From contig JBBTET010000012.1 of NCBI GenBank assembly GCA_038042195.1, positions 1 to 64,000 of the forward strand: a stretch of DNA of 64,000 nt, written 5' to 3'. A program made the translations under genes and the position numbers. How positions within the stretch are numbered: the first letter of the stretch is position 1; every line of letters starts with the position of its first letter. The notes beneath the pieces were generated by a model. The model did not search any database. It had not been told where the DNA came from and saw only the letters and a program-made list of their open reading frames with translations. Of this stretch, positions 32,876 to 40,665 are shown piece by piece. This stretch comes from JACRIM01 sp038042195 (lineage in GTDB: Bacteria; Planctomycetota; Phycisphaerae; UBA1845; UTPLA1).

Positions 32876-34162
32876 TCACTTCTCCCCCATCGCCGTCTGC
32901 AACGTCAGAATCGTCAACCCCGTCACATAATTCGCATCCCCCTCCAACCAGCGATCCTTCTCGTTCAGCCAACTGCCGTCGGGCCGTTGCAGCGAGATGA
33001 TCTTGCGACACAGCTCCATCCGCCAATTGTGCGGCGTGCCACCACCATCGGTGATCACCAGCTGCCCCCACGCCGACAAGGCCCGCGCGAAGACGTGGTA
33101 GTAGTAGTACAGCCCCTCGTGGCTTCGCTTGCCGGGCAGGTTCGGATTCTCATTCAGCGTGTAGTGCTGCTTGATCCACTCCAGGCACCCCACGATGCGC
33201 GGGTCATCCTTCGTCAGCCCCGCATACAACATGCTCTTGAAGCCGGCATACGTCATCGACCCATACGACCGCGGCGGACCGGCCGACTCAAACAGCCCCT
33301 CGCTCGCCTTCGACTGCCCACCGTCGCAGGGCGTGTAGATGAATCCGCCGTCCGTCGCGCCACGGGCAAACTTCTGATCGTTCGTCTTCTCCAACATCTG
33401 CGAGCGCGAGACGAAGACCAGGGCCTTCTGATACACCGGGTCGTCCTTCGACAAGCCGCTCTGGTGCAACGCCTCCAGCATCATCTGCGTGTTGGAGAGG
33501 TCGGGGCGTTTCTTGCTGTTGTAGCCCGCGCCGCCGTACCATGCGTCGCTCGTCTTAATCTTTTCGGCGTCGTCGTATTGCAGCTTCGTCAGAAAAGACT
33601 GCGCCTTGGCGACGCGCAATTGGTTCGCATCCTTCGGCAGCGACGAGAGGAACATCAGCACCACGGACGTCTGATAGTTCGCAAGGTTCTGCTTGCGATC
33701 ATAAATCCCGCCATCGGAATGCTCATGCCGCAAGATACCGGAGAAGGCGCGCTGCACCACCACATGCTCAGGGCCATGTGCTGCGTCCTGCACGAACGCC
33801 TGCCCCACAATCGCCGTCACGGCCGGCCCATAGTTGCTCGTCCACCCGCCATCCTTATCCTGATTGCGCACGAGAAACGCCAGCCCCTGATCGATGGCCT
33901 TCTGAGCCTCAGCCCGAAGCTCGGGCGGCAGCTTGGCGGCATTGGCGGGCGCTTCAGCAAACAATTCGCTGGTGAACGCAAGAACAAATAGTAAAACGTA
34001 AAAGGATAGCGCAGTCCCGAAGGGACGACGGACCGTAGCCACGGGCGCGAGCCCGTGGAAAGAGTGAGAGCAAATCACAAAGCCCCGAAGGGGCGAAGGA
34101 GTTTGCCCTTGTGCTGCCCCGTCAATCCGTCGGTGCGAGTTCATCCCACGCGTTTCACTCAT
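32876..34162 (-). CDS. Secreted squalene/prenyltransferase-type alpha-toroid protein
   Basis: 428 residues. After a hydrophobic export segment (ALSFYVLLFVLAFTSELFA) the mature part consists of alpha-alpha toroid repeats: ALAFLVRNQDKDGGWTSNYG, HEHSDGGIYD, GATDGGFIYTP and SLQRPDGSWLNEKDRW. These QxxDGGW-type motifs occur in squalene cyclases and prenyltransferases. The catalytic Asp motif of cyclases is not evident, so enzyme activity is unclear. The ATG at 34162 has AAGGA 9 bases upstream, but codons about 23-50 are palindromic repeat sequence. A GTG at 34042 would start just before the export segment and is the alternative. Confidence 0.75.
   Translation of the reverse strand: MSETRGMNSHRRIDGAAQGQTPSPLRGFVICSHSFHGLAPVATVRRPFGTALSFYVLLFVLAFTSELFAEAPANAAKLPPELRAEAQKAIDQGLAFLVRNQDKDGGWTSNYGPAVTAIVGQAFVQDAAHGPEHVVVQRAFSGILRHEHSDGGIYDRKQNLANYQTSVVLMFLSSLPKDANQLRVAKAQSFLTKLQYDDAEKIKTSDAWYGGAGYNSKKRPDLSNTQMMLEALHQSGLSKDDPVYQKALVFVSRSQMLEKTNDQKFARGATDGGFIYTPCDGGQSKASEGLFESAGPPRSYGSMTYAGFKSMLYAGLTKDDPRIVGCLEWIKQHYTLNENPNLPGKRSHEGLYYYYHVFARALSAWGQLVITDGGGTPHNWRMELCRKIISLQRPDGSWLNEKDRWLEGDANYVTGLTILTLQTAMGEK
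34014..34094. repeat. Three short palindromes inside the N-terminal coding region of the toroid protein
   Basis: GTCCCGAAGGGAC (34014-34026), CCACGGGC-GCGA-GCCCGTGG (34039-34058) and GCCCCGAAGGGGC (34082-34094). The spacing and perfect symmetry are those of interspersed repeats rather than of protein-coding constraint. Confidence 0.6.
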
Positions 34163-34201
34163 ATGTATACGTCCTTACGACCCACGCGGAAGTGTAGCCT
34201 C

Positions 34202-34804
34202 TCACCTCGCGCTTCGTCGAAGCTCCCCTCGCACCTTCATGAGAATCTTCCCGAGCCGATTCTCTCCCTGCCCCTGATACACGCCCCACACGCGGTCGCC
34301 CCAGGTGTTGCCCTCGATCAACTCGGCCTCGCCGGTGTCGAGGAGTTTGCGGGCCAGGTCGGAGTGCCGCGTGAACTTGTCGCGCACGCACTCCTCCATC
34401 GCCCGAAACTTCGCCGTCTCCCAATCGGGCCGCAGCGTGAGCTTCCGCCCCTCGCGCTTGGCATCACCGGGATCGGGAATGGATGCAATCCGCCGCCGCT
34501 CGGCCATGTCGAGCGTCTTCGCCGCCTGATAGGCATGTTCAGCGGATGGATAGGTGATCCCCTCATGCACGACCTCGGCGGGCCAGAAATTGGAGAGAAA
34601 GCGGTATTGGCCTTGGAACTCGGCTATCCTGGCAGCGGGTTGAGTTGACGCGGTTTGAGTCGAGGGCTGAGCACAGCTCAGTGGCAGTACGAGTGAGACA
34701 AGTACAATAGCACGAATTGTAGGGTCCCCTGTGTGGGCCAGAATGATACAACAGGTTCTCCACGTTCGAACCATTTGCAGTATTCGCATGACAGCACAAG
34801 TCAT
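34202..34804 (-). CDS. NADAR-domain protein with N-terminal export-like sequence
   Basis: 200 residues. Residues about 60-200 form a NADAR (YbiA-like) domain: FQGQYRFLSNFWPA, ITYPSAEHAYQAAKTLD, RPDWETAKFRAMEECVRDKF, LLDTGEAELIEG, WGDRVWGVYQGQGENRLGKI. Known members are N-glycosidases that cut ADP-ribosyl groups or riboflavin-pathway intermediates in the cytoplasm. Here the domain follows a hydrophobic stretch IRAIVLVSLVLPLSCAQP and a Thr/Gln/Ala linker, as in a lipoprotein or secreted protein. The exact start is uncertain (34804, 34789 or 34774) and no ribosome site is visible. Confidence 0.75.
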   Translation of the reverse strand: MTCAVMRILQMVRTWRTCCIILAHTGDPTIRAIVLVSLVLPLSCAQPSTQTASTQPAARIAEFQGQYRFLSNFWPAEVVHEGITYPSAEHAYQAAKTLDMAERRRIASIPDPGDAKREGRKLTLRPDWETAKFRAMEECVRDKFTRHSDLARKLLDTGEAELIEGNTWGDRVWGVYQGQGENRLGKILMKVRGELRRSAR

Positions 34805-34977
34805 GGTCTGTACAGCGGACCGTAAGAGCGATTGAAACCGCCGGGCAATGACCTACAGGGTGTCCTCATTCCCAGCCGTGTGTGACCAACGGAGTCATGG
34901 TATCTTATGATGCTGGTTTGCGCCGCCATTGGCTCCATGCCCGCGGCCGATCCGATTCGCAAGAGAGGATGTCGCAC

Positions 34978-36333
34978 ATGCCCCGAGAAATCAGCCTGCC
35001 CGTCTGTAATCACAAACCGCGCCCCTACACCGGCCCGTCGAAGGCTGTGACGCTGGCCCTGCGGCAGCAGTATCTCACGCCCGCGCTCATCACCTATTAC
35101 AAAGAGCCGTTTATGGCCGTCGAGGGGCACATGCAGTATCTCTTCGACGAGACCGGGCGTCGGTATCTCGATGCGTTTGCCGGGATCGTGACCGTGTCGG
35201 TCGGGCATTGTCATCCGACGGTCGTCGAGCGCGTCCGCGAGCAGGTCGGCGTGCTGCAACACACCACGACGATTTATCTCCATCCGACAGTCGGCCAATA
35301 CGCGAAGAAACTCGCCGACCACATGCCCGGCGATCTGAAGGTGACGTACTTCACCAACAGCGGCAGCGAGACCAACGACCTCGCCATCCTCACCGCCCGT
35401 CAGCACACCGGCGCGTTTGACGTGATCGCCCTTCGCAATGCCTATCATGGCGGATCGCAGTCTACAATGGGCCTCACGGCGCACAGCACGTGGAAGTACA
35501 CGACGCCGCACTCCTTCGGCGTGCATCACGGGATGCCGGGGTATTGTTACCGTTGCCCGCTTGGGCTGACGTATCCGAGTTGCGACGTGAAGTGCGCCCG
35601 CGACATCGGCGAACTCATCAAGTACACGACGCCGGGAAAGGTCGCCGCGTTTATCGCCGAGCCGATCATGGGCGTGGGTGGCGCGGTGACACCGCCGAAG
35701 GAGTATTTCCAGATTGCGTATGAGGAAGTGCGAAAGGCGGGCGGACTTTGCATTGCCGATGAAGTGCAGACCGGCTTCGGGCGAACGGGCACGCACTTCT
35801 GGGGCTTCCAGAATTGGGGCGTCATGCCGGACATGGTCTGCATGGCCAAGGGCATCGGCAACGGCACGGCACTCGGCGCGGTGACCACGACGCCGGCGAT
35901 TGCGAAGAGCATGATGGGCAAGCTGCACTTCAACACCTTCGGCGGCAACCCGGTGCAGGCGACCTATGGCATGGCGACGTTGGACGTGATCGACGAGGAG
36001 GGGATTCAAGCAAACGCGCTGAAGGTCGGTACACAACTGAAGAACGGTCTGACGGCGCTGGTGGACAAACACAAGCTCATCGGCGAAGTGCGCGGCATGG
36101 GCCTGATGCTCGGCGTGGAACTGGTACGCGACCGCCAGACGAAGGAGCCGGCCAACACCGAGGCAGCGCAGGTTCTCGAACTAGCCCGCGAACGCGGCCT
36201 ACTGCTCGGCAAGGGCGGCTTGCACGGGAACACATTGCGAATCAAGCCCCCGATGTGCATCACAAAAGACGATGCCGACTTCATGGTGGCGGTGATTGAT
36301 GAGGCGCTATCGGAGGTGGAGCATAAGAAGTAG
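34978..36333 (+). CDS. Class III aminotransferase (AGXT2-like)
   Basis: 451 residues from MPREISLPVCNHKPRPY. This is a PLP-dependent fold type I class III enzyme: LFDETGRRYLDAFAGIVTVS, TNSGSETNDLA, RNAYHGGS, the acid pair in LCIADEVQTGFGRTG, and the PLP-binding Lys in MVCMAKGIGNG. The closest recognised group is mitochondrial-type alanine-glyoxylate aminotransferase 2 and related omega-amino acid transaminases. It is probably a cytoplasmic amino donor/acceptor enzyme; the substrate is not certain. The ATG at 34978 has GAGAGG 9 bases upstream, whereas ATG 34969 would abut that site. Confidence 0.9.
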   Translation: MPREISLPVCNHKPRPYTGPSKAVTLALRQQYLTPALITYYKEPFMAVEGHMQYLFDETGRRYLDAFAGIVTVSVGHCHPTVVERVREQVGVLQHTTTIYLHPTVGQYAKKLADHMPGDLKVTYFTNSGSETNDLAILTARQHTGAFDVIALRNAYHGGSQSTMGLTAHSTWKYTTPHSFGVHHGMPGYCYRCPLGLTYPSCDVKCARDIGELIKYTTPGKVAAFIAEPIMGVGGAVTPPKEYFQIAYEEVRKAGGLCIADEVQTGFGRTGTHFWGFQNWGVMPDMVCMAKGIGNGTALGAVTTTPAIAKSMMGKLHFNTFGGNPVQATYGMATLDVIDEEGIQANALKVGTQLKNGLTALVDKHKLIGEVRGMGLMLGVELVRDRQTKEPANTEAAQVLELARERGLLLGKGGLHGNTLRIKPPMCITKDDADFMVAVIDEALSEVEHKK

Positions 36334-36382
36334 TGGACGAGCAACCGAACTGGCTGAATCTTGAAATCTGAAGGGTGGAGCG

Positions 36383-36694
36383 ATGGCTGACCCGCTGATC
36401 CGAATCAAGAGAACCGTTTTGGCTGGCCGCTATGGGTTCAGCGAAAAGGCTCGTGTCGAAATGGAGTCGGAGTCCCTGACGGAATTGGATGTTGTCGAAT
36501 CGATATCCAATGCACGACGGATTTACAAGACCTTGCGCTCAACCAGCCCATTGCACCCGGGGAGGCGTGAATACCTCTATGTGATTCAGAGTACCAATTT
36601 GGCGGGTACTCCGATATACTCCAAGGGTAAGCTCGCGAAGGATGGCGACGCTGAATCGTTCTATTTCCTTGTGTCAGCAAAGCACGCAATATGA
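36383..36694 (+). CDS. DUF4258-type toxin candidate
   Basis: 103 residues. KARVEMESESLTELDVVESI then RIYKTLRSTSPLHPGRREYL and FYFLVSAKHAI match the DUF4258 layout, a small RelE-like or colicin-D-related nuclease fold. Its stop overlaps the start of the MqsA-like gene by ATGA, and this toxin-first order with a zinc-finger antitoxin is known for MqsRA-like systems. GGTGGAG lies 4 bases before the ATG. mRNA cleavage is inferred from the family only. Confidence 0.75.
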   Translation: MADPLIRIKRTVLAGRYGFSEKARVEMESESLTELDVVESISNARRIYKTLRSTSPLHPGRREYLYVIQSTNLAGTPIYSKGKLAKDGDAESFYFLVSAKHAI

Positions 36695-36933
36695 AGATGA
36701 CACTCCATCTTAAGCAATGTCCGACCTGCGGCAGCTCCAGAATCCGTCGGGTTTGCAAGGACGTGAAGGGCGAGGTCCGGGGTAAGCCTTACGTCGCCAG
36801 CCGAGTGGCGTTCCATGAGTGTCCTGCCTGTGGAGAGCGTGTCTTCGATCGCGAGGCCATGCGTCGGATCGAAGACAAGTCACCGGCGTTTCCGCGACAG
36901 AAAAAGTCGCCGCGACGCCGACCGGCGAGATAA
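36691..36933 (+). CDS. YgiT/MqsA-type zinc-finger antitoxin candidate
   Basis: 80 residues with two CxxC pairs: QCPTCGSSRI near the start and HECPACGERVFDREAMRRIE in the middle. That is the N-terminal zinc-binding domain of MqsA; the C-terminal DNA-binding helix-turn-helix of full MqsA is absent, replaced by a basic tail (RQKKSPRRRPAR). It overlaps the upstream toxin-like gene by 4 bases, indicating translational coupling and a functional pair. Confidence 0.8.
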   Translation: MKMTLHLKQCPTCGSSRIRRVCKDVKGEVRGKPYVASRVAFHECPACGERVFDREAMRRIEDKSPAFPRQKKSPRRRPAR

Positions 36934-36985
36934 TTCGGCATCAAATGAGGCGCGCCAACTTCGATTCGTAGGAAGGAACGAACAC

Positions 36986-37738
36986 ATGGTTCAAGTTCTT
37001 CAGGCGATTGTGATTGCCAGCGTGTTCTGTGTTCAGGCCGCCAATGAGCCACATCGCGACATTGAGAATACTCCCTGCATCGAGGTGAGCGGCACTGGAG
37101 AATTGAAGGTCGTGCCGGACGAGGTCGTCTTGACGTTCGGTGTGGAGACACAGGATCTGAGTCTTGACAAGGCCAAGGCAGAGAACGATACCCGCACTCG
37201 CAAAATCCTATCGGCGGCCAAAGAACTGAAGATCGAGTCAAAGGACATCCAGACGGATTATGTTAGGATCTCCCCTGAGTTTGATCACGAGTACTCCAAG
37301 TCAGTATTCAAAGGTTATGAAGTCACTATGTCGATCCAGATACTGCTACGCGATACTTCGAAGTATGACGAACTTGTCGCTAAGGCGCTCACCGCCGGCG
37401 CCAATCGACTGCACAGTGTCGATTTCCGCTCAAGCGAAGCGCGAAAACATCGCGAGGAAGCACGACGCCTTGCGTTGTTAGCGGCCCGAACAAAAGCGGA
37501 GAAAATGGCCGCGACACTCGAATGCAGCATTGGAAAGCCTCTCTCCATCATTGAGAATCGCATATCGAATCACATGGGCTACAGCCAACAGAGCAACATG
37601 GTCCGATCTGCCGCGGAGGATTCCGGCGAGGAAGCCGAGACCGGCCAGGGTACCCTCGCACTGGGTTGCGTTAGCATAAAGGCCAGCGTCTCCGTGCGAT
37701 TTGAGATCTCTGCCGTGAAGCCGGATCAGGATCAATAG
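36986..37738 (+). CDS. Secreted SIMPL-domain (DUF541, YggE-like) protein
   Basis: 250 residues from MVQVLQAIVIASVFCVQAA, a signal peptide. The SIMPL domain covers about 30-245: IEVSGTGELKVVPDEVVLTF, the long helix DKAKAENDTRTRKIL, DYVRISPEF, and LALLAARTKAEKMAATL. Relatives are periplasmic or outer-membrane-associated and linked to oxidative stress; none has an established enzymatic activity. GGAAGGAAC lies ahead of the ATG. It stands alone after the DUF4258/MqsA pair and converges on serS. Confidence 0.85.
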   Translation: MVQVLQAIVIASVFCVQAANEPHRDIENTPCIEVSGTGELKVVPDEVVLTFGVETQDLSLDKAKAENDTRTRKILSAAKELKIESKDIQTDYVRISPEFDHEYSKSVFKGYEVTMSIQILLRDTSKYDELVAKALTAGANRLHSVDFRSSEARKHREEARRLALLAARTKAEKMAATLECSIGKPLSIIENRISNHMGYSQQSNMVRSAAEDSGEEAETGQGTLALGCVSIKASVSVRFEISAVKPDQDQ

Positions 37739-37761
37739 CATCGAGCGACCCACCGGTGAAA

Positions 37762-39093
37762 TCAGCTTGCCGCGATCCGCTCCATTCCACCCATGTAGGG
37801 TCGCAGGGCTTCGGGGACGGTGACGCTGCCGTCGGCGTTTTGATATTGCTCCAGAATCGGAATGAGAATGCGCGGGCTGGCAATGACGGTGTTGTTCAGT
37901 GTGTGGCAGAAGTACGTCTTCTTATCCGCCCCGCGATACCTGAGATTCAGCCGTCGCGCCTGAAACTCTCCCAGCCGAGACGCGCTATGCGTCTCGCCAT
38001 AAGCCTTTCGCGACGGCATCCACGTCTCGATGTCGTACATCTCCACCTTACCCTGCCCCATGTCCCCCGTGCAGACCATCATCACGCGGTACGGCAGCTT
38101 GAGCTTTTGCAACACGGCCTCAGCGTTGGCGATGATGGCGTGGTGCTGCGACTCGCTCTCGACCTCGTCGGCCTTGCATAGCACGACCTGCTCCACCTTA
38201 TCGAAATAGTGGATGCGATAAATCCCATAGGTATCCTTGCCGGCCGCGCCGGCCTCGCGACGGAAGCACGTCGACACGGCCGCGAGACGAATGGGTAGCT
38301 GCGCTTCATCAAGAATCTCGTCGCCATACATCGCGGTCAGTGAGACCTCCGCCGTGCCGACGAGCGTCTTGCCGTCGCGTTCGCAGCGATAGGCCTGCTC
38401 CTCGCCGCCGGGGAAGTAGCCGGTGCCAAACATCATTTCATCACGGACGACGACGGGCACGGTCATCGGCTCGAAGCCGCGCTCAATGATGAGGTCCATC
38501 GCCAGGCGTAGCACGGCCTGATGCAACATCGTGCCCGCGCCGCGCAGAAGATAGTTGCGCGAGCCAGCCAGTTTCACGCCGCGCTCAATGTCGATGATGT
38601 TTAGGTCCTTGCCGAGTTGGACATGGTCCTTCAGCTCAAAGTCAAACGCGCGCGGCTCACCGACGCGCCGGACCTCGACGTTTTGCGTGTCATTCTTGCC
38701 GATCGGCGTCTTGGCCGATGGAATCTGCGGCACAGTGAGCATGAGGGCCCGAAACTCGTCGGCGACCGTCTTCTCTTCTTCCTCTAGTTCTTTGAGGCGC
38801 AATTTGAATCGCGCCGTGTCGGCCTGAATCTTGTCACCCTCGGCCTTGAGTTGCTCAATCGTTGTGCCTTTGGCAAGGGCGTCCTGATACCACTTGCCCT
38901 TGGGGTTTTTGTATAGGCCGATTTGACTGGAGAGCTCGTTGCTCTGCTGGCGGAGTTGGTCGGCCTCCTGTTGGATCGCGCGACGGCGGTCATCCACGAC
39001 AATCAGGCGGTCAAGGTCGCAGGCGATGTTCTTGTCGCGAATGGCCTTTCGGACCTTCTCGGTGTCGTCACGGATCAGCTTGATATCGATCAT
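37762..39093 (-). CDS. serS: Serine--tRNA ligase
   Basis: 443 residues from MIDIKLIRDDTEKVRKA. The N-terminal long coiled-coil arm (about 30-110, QQEADQLRQQSNELSSQIG) binds the tRNA-Ser variable arm. Class II motifs follow: VGTAEVSL (the TxE serine motif), motif 2 CFRREAGAAGKDTYGIYRIH, and motif 3 region GEFQARRLNLRYR. It charges tRNA-Ser in the cytoplasm, including the tRNA-Ser(CGA) at 58517-58603. The frame continues about 130 codons upstream but without family support, so the ATG with GGAGC ahead was used. Confidence 0.95.
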   Translation of the reverse strand: MIDIKLIRDDTEKVRKAIRDKNIACDLDRLIVVDDRRRAIQQEADQLRQQSNELSSQIGLYKNPKGKWYQDALAKGTTIEQLKAEGDKIQADTARFKLRLKELEEEEKTVADEFRALMLTVPQIPSAKTPIGKNDTQNVEVRRVGEPRAFDFELKDHVQLGKDLNIIDIERGVKLAGSRNYLLRGAGTMLHQAVLRLAMDLIIERGFEPMTVPVVVRDEMMFGTGYFPGGEEQAYRCERDGKTLVGTAEVSLTAMYGDEILDEAQLPIRLAAVSTCFRREAGAAGKDTYGIYRIHYFDKVEQVVLCKADEVESESQHHAIIANAEAVLQKLKLPYRVMMVCTGDMGQGKVEMYDIETWMPSRKAYGETHSASRLGEFQARRLNLRYRGADKKTYFCHTLNNTVIASPRILIPILEQYQNADGSVTVPEALRPYMGGMERIAAS

Positions 39094-39280
39094 CCAGTCG
39101 TGCTCCGGGCTGTGTTCCTGCGTCGCGTGAGTGCCGATTTGGTGCCTTGTCGGCCGCCGGCAATCGGGCGTGGGGCATGATACGACATGGGCCGCCGGTC
39201 CACAGCAACCTCTCGCGTTTGGCCGAGTATACTGGTATGCGTAGGCCTCGCCCCAAGGAAGATTCCCCCGGAGCACCCTG

Positions 39281-40534
39281 ATGTCGCATCGTTTGGCCAA
39301 GTGGACCACACTATCTCTGCTGCTCGTGGCTTCTCTGGGGACGAGTTGCCCCATTGATCTCACGCCCGGCGACGGCACCGGCTTCCCCCGGACGACGATC
39401 TGGACGCAGCGAGCCGTGAACACCGACGCGGCCTTGCGACCCGTATTCACTGCGCTGGCCGACATGGATGGCGACAGCAAGCTCGACGTGATCGCTGCCT
39501 ATGTCGGCGAGAGCGGTTCGGCCCCCACCGTGGCCATATTTTTTCAGGATACGACCGAGAGCTACACGGCCGTGACAATTGGAGCGGGCACGGACTTGGC
39601 AGGCGTCGCGGCGTTGGCGATTGGCGATCTGAATGGCGACGGTCGGCGCGACGTGATCGCGGGGTGTGACAACGCCATCGTGTACCTGAGAAACCCCGCC
39701 GCGTCGCGCACGGCCGGCGACTGGACGCGCAGCACGCTGGACAACAGCAACGGCGCAACCTCCGGCGTCTGGGTCGATGTGGCCATCGGCGACATCGATG
39801 GCGCTAACGGAGCGGATGTCATCGGGTGCAATCAGAACTTCTCGCGCTGGTGCTGGTTCCAAAGCCCGGCCGCCGACATCGCCACCGGGGCCGGCTGGAC
39901 GCGCACCGACGTGGACAACGCCAATCGCTCCGGTGCAGCGGGCATCGCCCTGGCCGATTTCAACTCCGACAACAAGCTCGACGTGATCTGCACATCCACG
40001 GATGCGAACCTCGACCCGCGCATCGCGTGGTATCGCAATCCAACCACTCCGACCAACGCCGCGGACTGGACCAAGTTCCGCGTGGGGAATCTGCCTTCGG
40101 CCTCGCGCGTCATCGTCGCCGACTTAAACGCCGACGGGCGCAGCGATGTGATCGCGCTGAACGCCACAGGTCGGCAGATCGGGTGGTATCAACGTCCCTC
40201 CGATGCAACAACGGCGTGGAGCGGTTTCGTATTGGCACAATTCTCAACCGCGACGCCGGTCGATGTGAAGGCCGCCGACCTTGATGGCAACGGTCAGGTC
40301 GACATCGTCGTGGCCGCGCGATCGCCGGCAATGTTCCGCTGGTTCACGCCGACAAGTTCGGGGCAAAGCGCTCAGTGGATCGAGAATGCCCTGATCGACT
40401 TCACGAATCTCACCCCCGGCCGCTTCGCCCTCGGCGACATCGACCTCGACACCCGCCCCGACATCGCCGCCCCGCTGCAAGGCACGACCTCGGCCACGGA
40501 CACAGTGATTTGGCTTGAAAACCCGGAATCGTAG
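39281..40534 (+). CDS. Exported FG-GAP (VCBS) repeat protein
   Basis: 417 residues. A signal sequence with core LSLLLVASLGTSC may be a lipoprotein signal, with the Cys following TS. FG-GAP motifs recur: ADMDGDSKLDVIA, GDLNGDGRRDVIA, GDIDGANGADVIG, ADFNSDNKLDVIC, ADLNADGRSDVIA and ADLDGNGQVDIVV, with intervening Trp residues (IAWYRNP, IGWYQRP). This predicts a calcium-stabilised beta-propeller anchored at the cell surface or in the periplasm. It has a ribosome site (GGAGC) 6 bases before the ATG and is divergent from serS. Confidence 0.8.
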   Translation: MSHRLAKWTTLSLLLVASLGTSCPIDLTPGDGTGFPRTTIWTQRAVNTDAALRPVFTALADMDGDSKLDVIAAYVGESGSAPTVAIFFQDTTESYTAVTIGAGTDLAGVAALAIGDLNGDGRRDVIAGCDNAIVYLRNPAASRTAGDWTRSTLDNSNGATSGVWVDVAIGDIDGANGADVIGCNQNFSRWCWFQSPAADIATGAGWTRTDVDNANRSGAAGIALADFNSDNKLDVICTSTDANLDPRIAWYRNPTTPTNAADWTKFRVGNLPSASRVIVADLNADGRSDVIALNATGRQIGWYQRPSDATTAWSGFVLAQFSTATPVDVKAADLDGNGQVDIVVAARSPAMFRWFTPTSSGQSAQWIENALIDFTNLTPGRFALGDIDLDTRPDIAAPLQGTTSATDTVIWLENPES

Positions 40535-40665
40535 TGGTTTTCTGGCGCAATGACCCCTCCTCGACCCTATCATATAAACACATTCCCAGTCCGGTTCGTA
40601 AGGACTGGCTGAGGGTTTCTCGTCGAAGGCAGCTTAAGGGCTGCGACCGTCGTCGAGGGTGACAA

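Noticed and set aside
39221..39233. TATACT box before the FG-GAP lipoprotein gene
   Set aside because: No -35 box at 16-18 bases; too weak to call a promoter.
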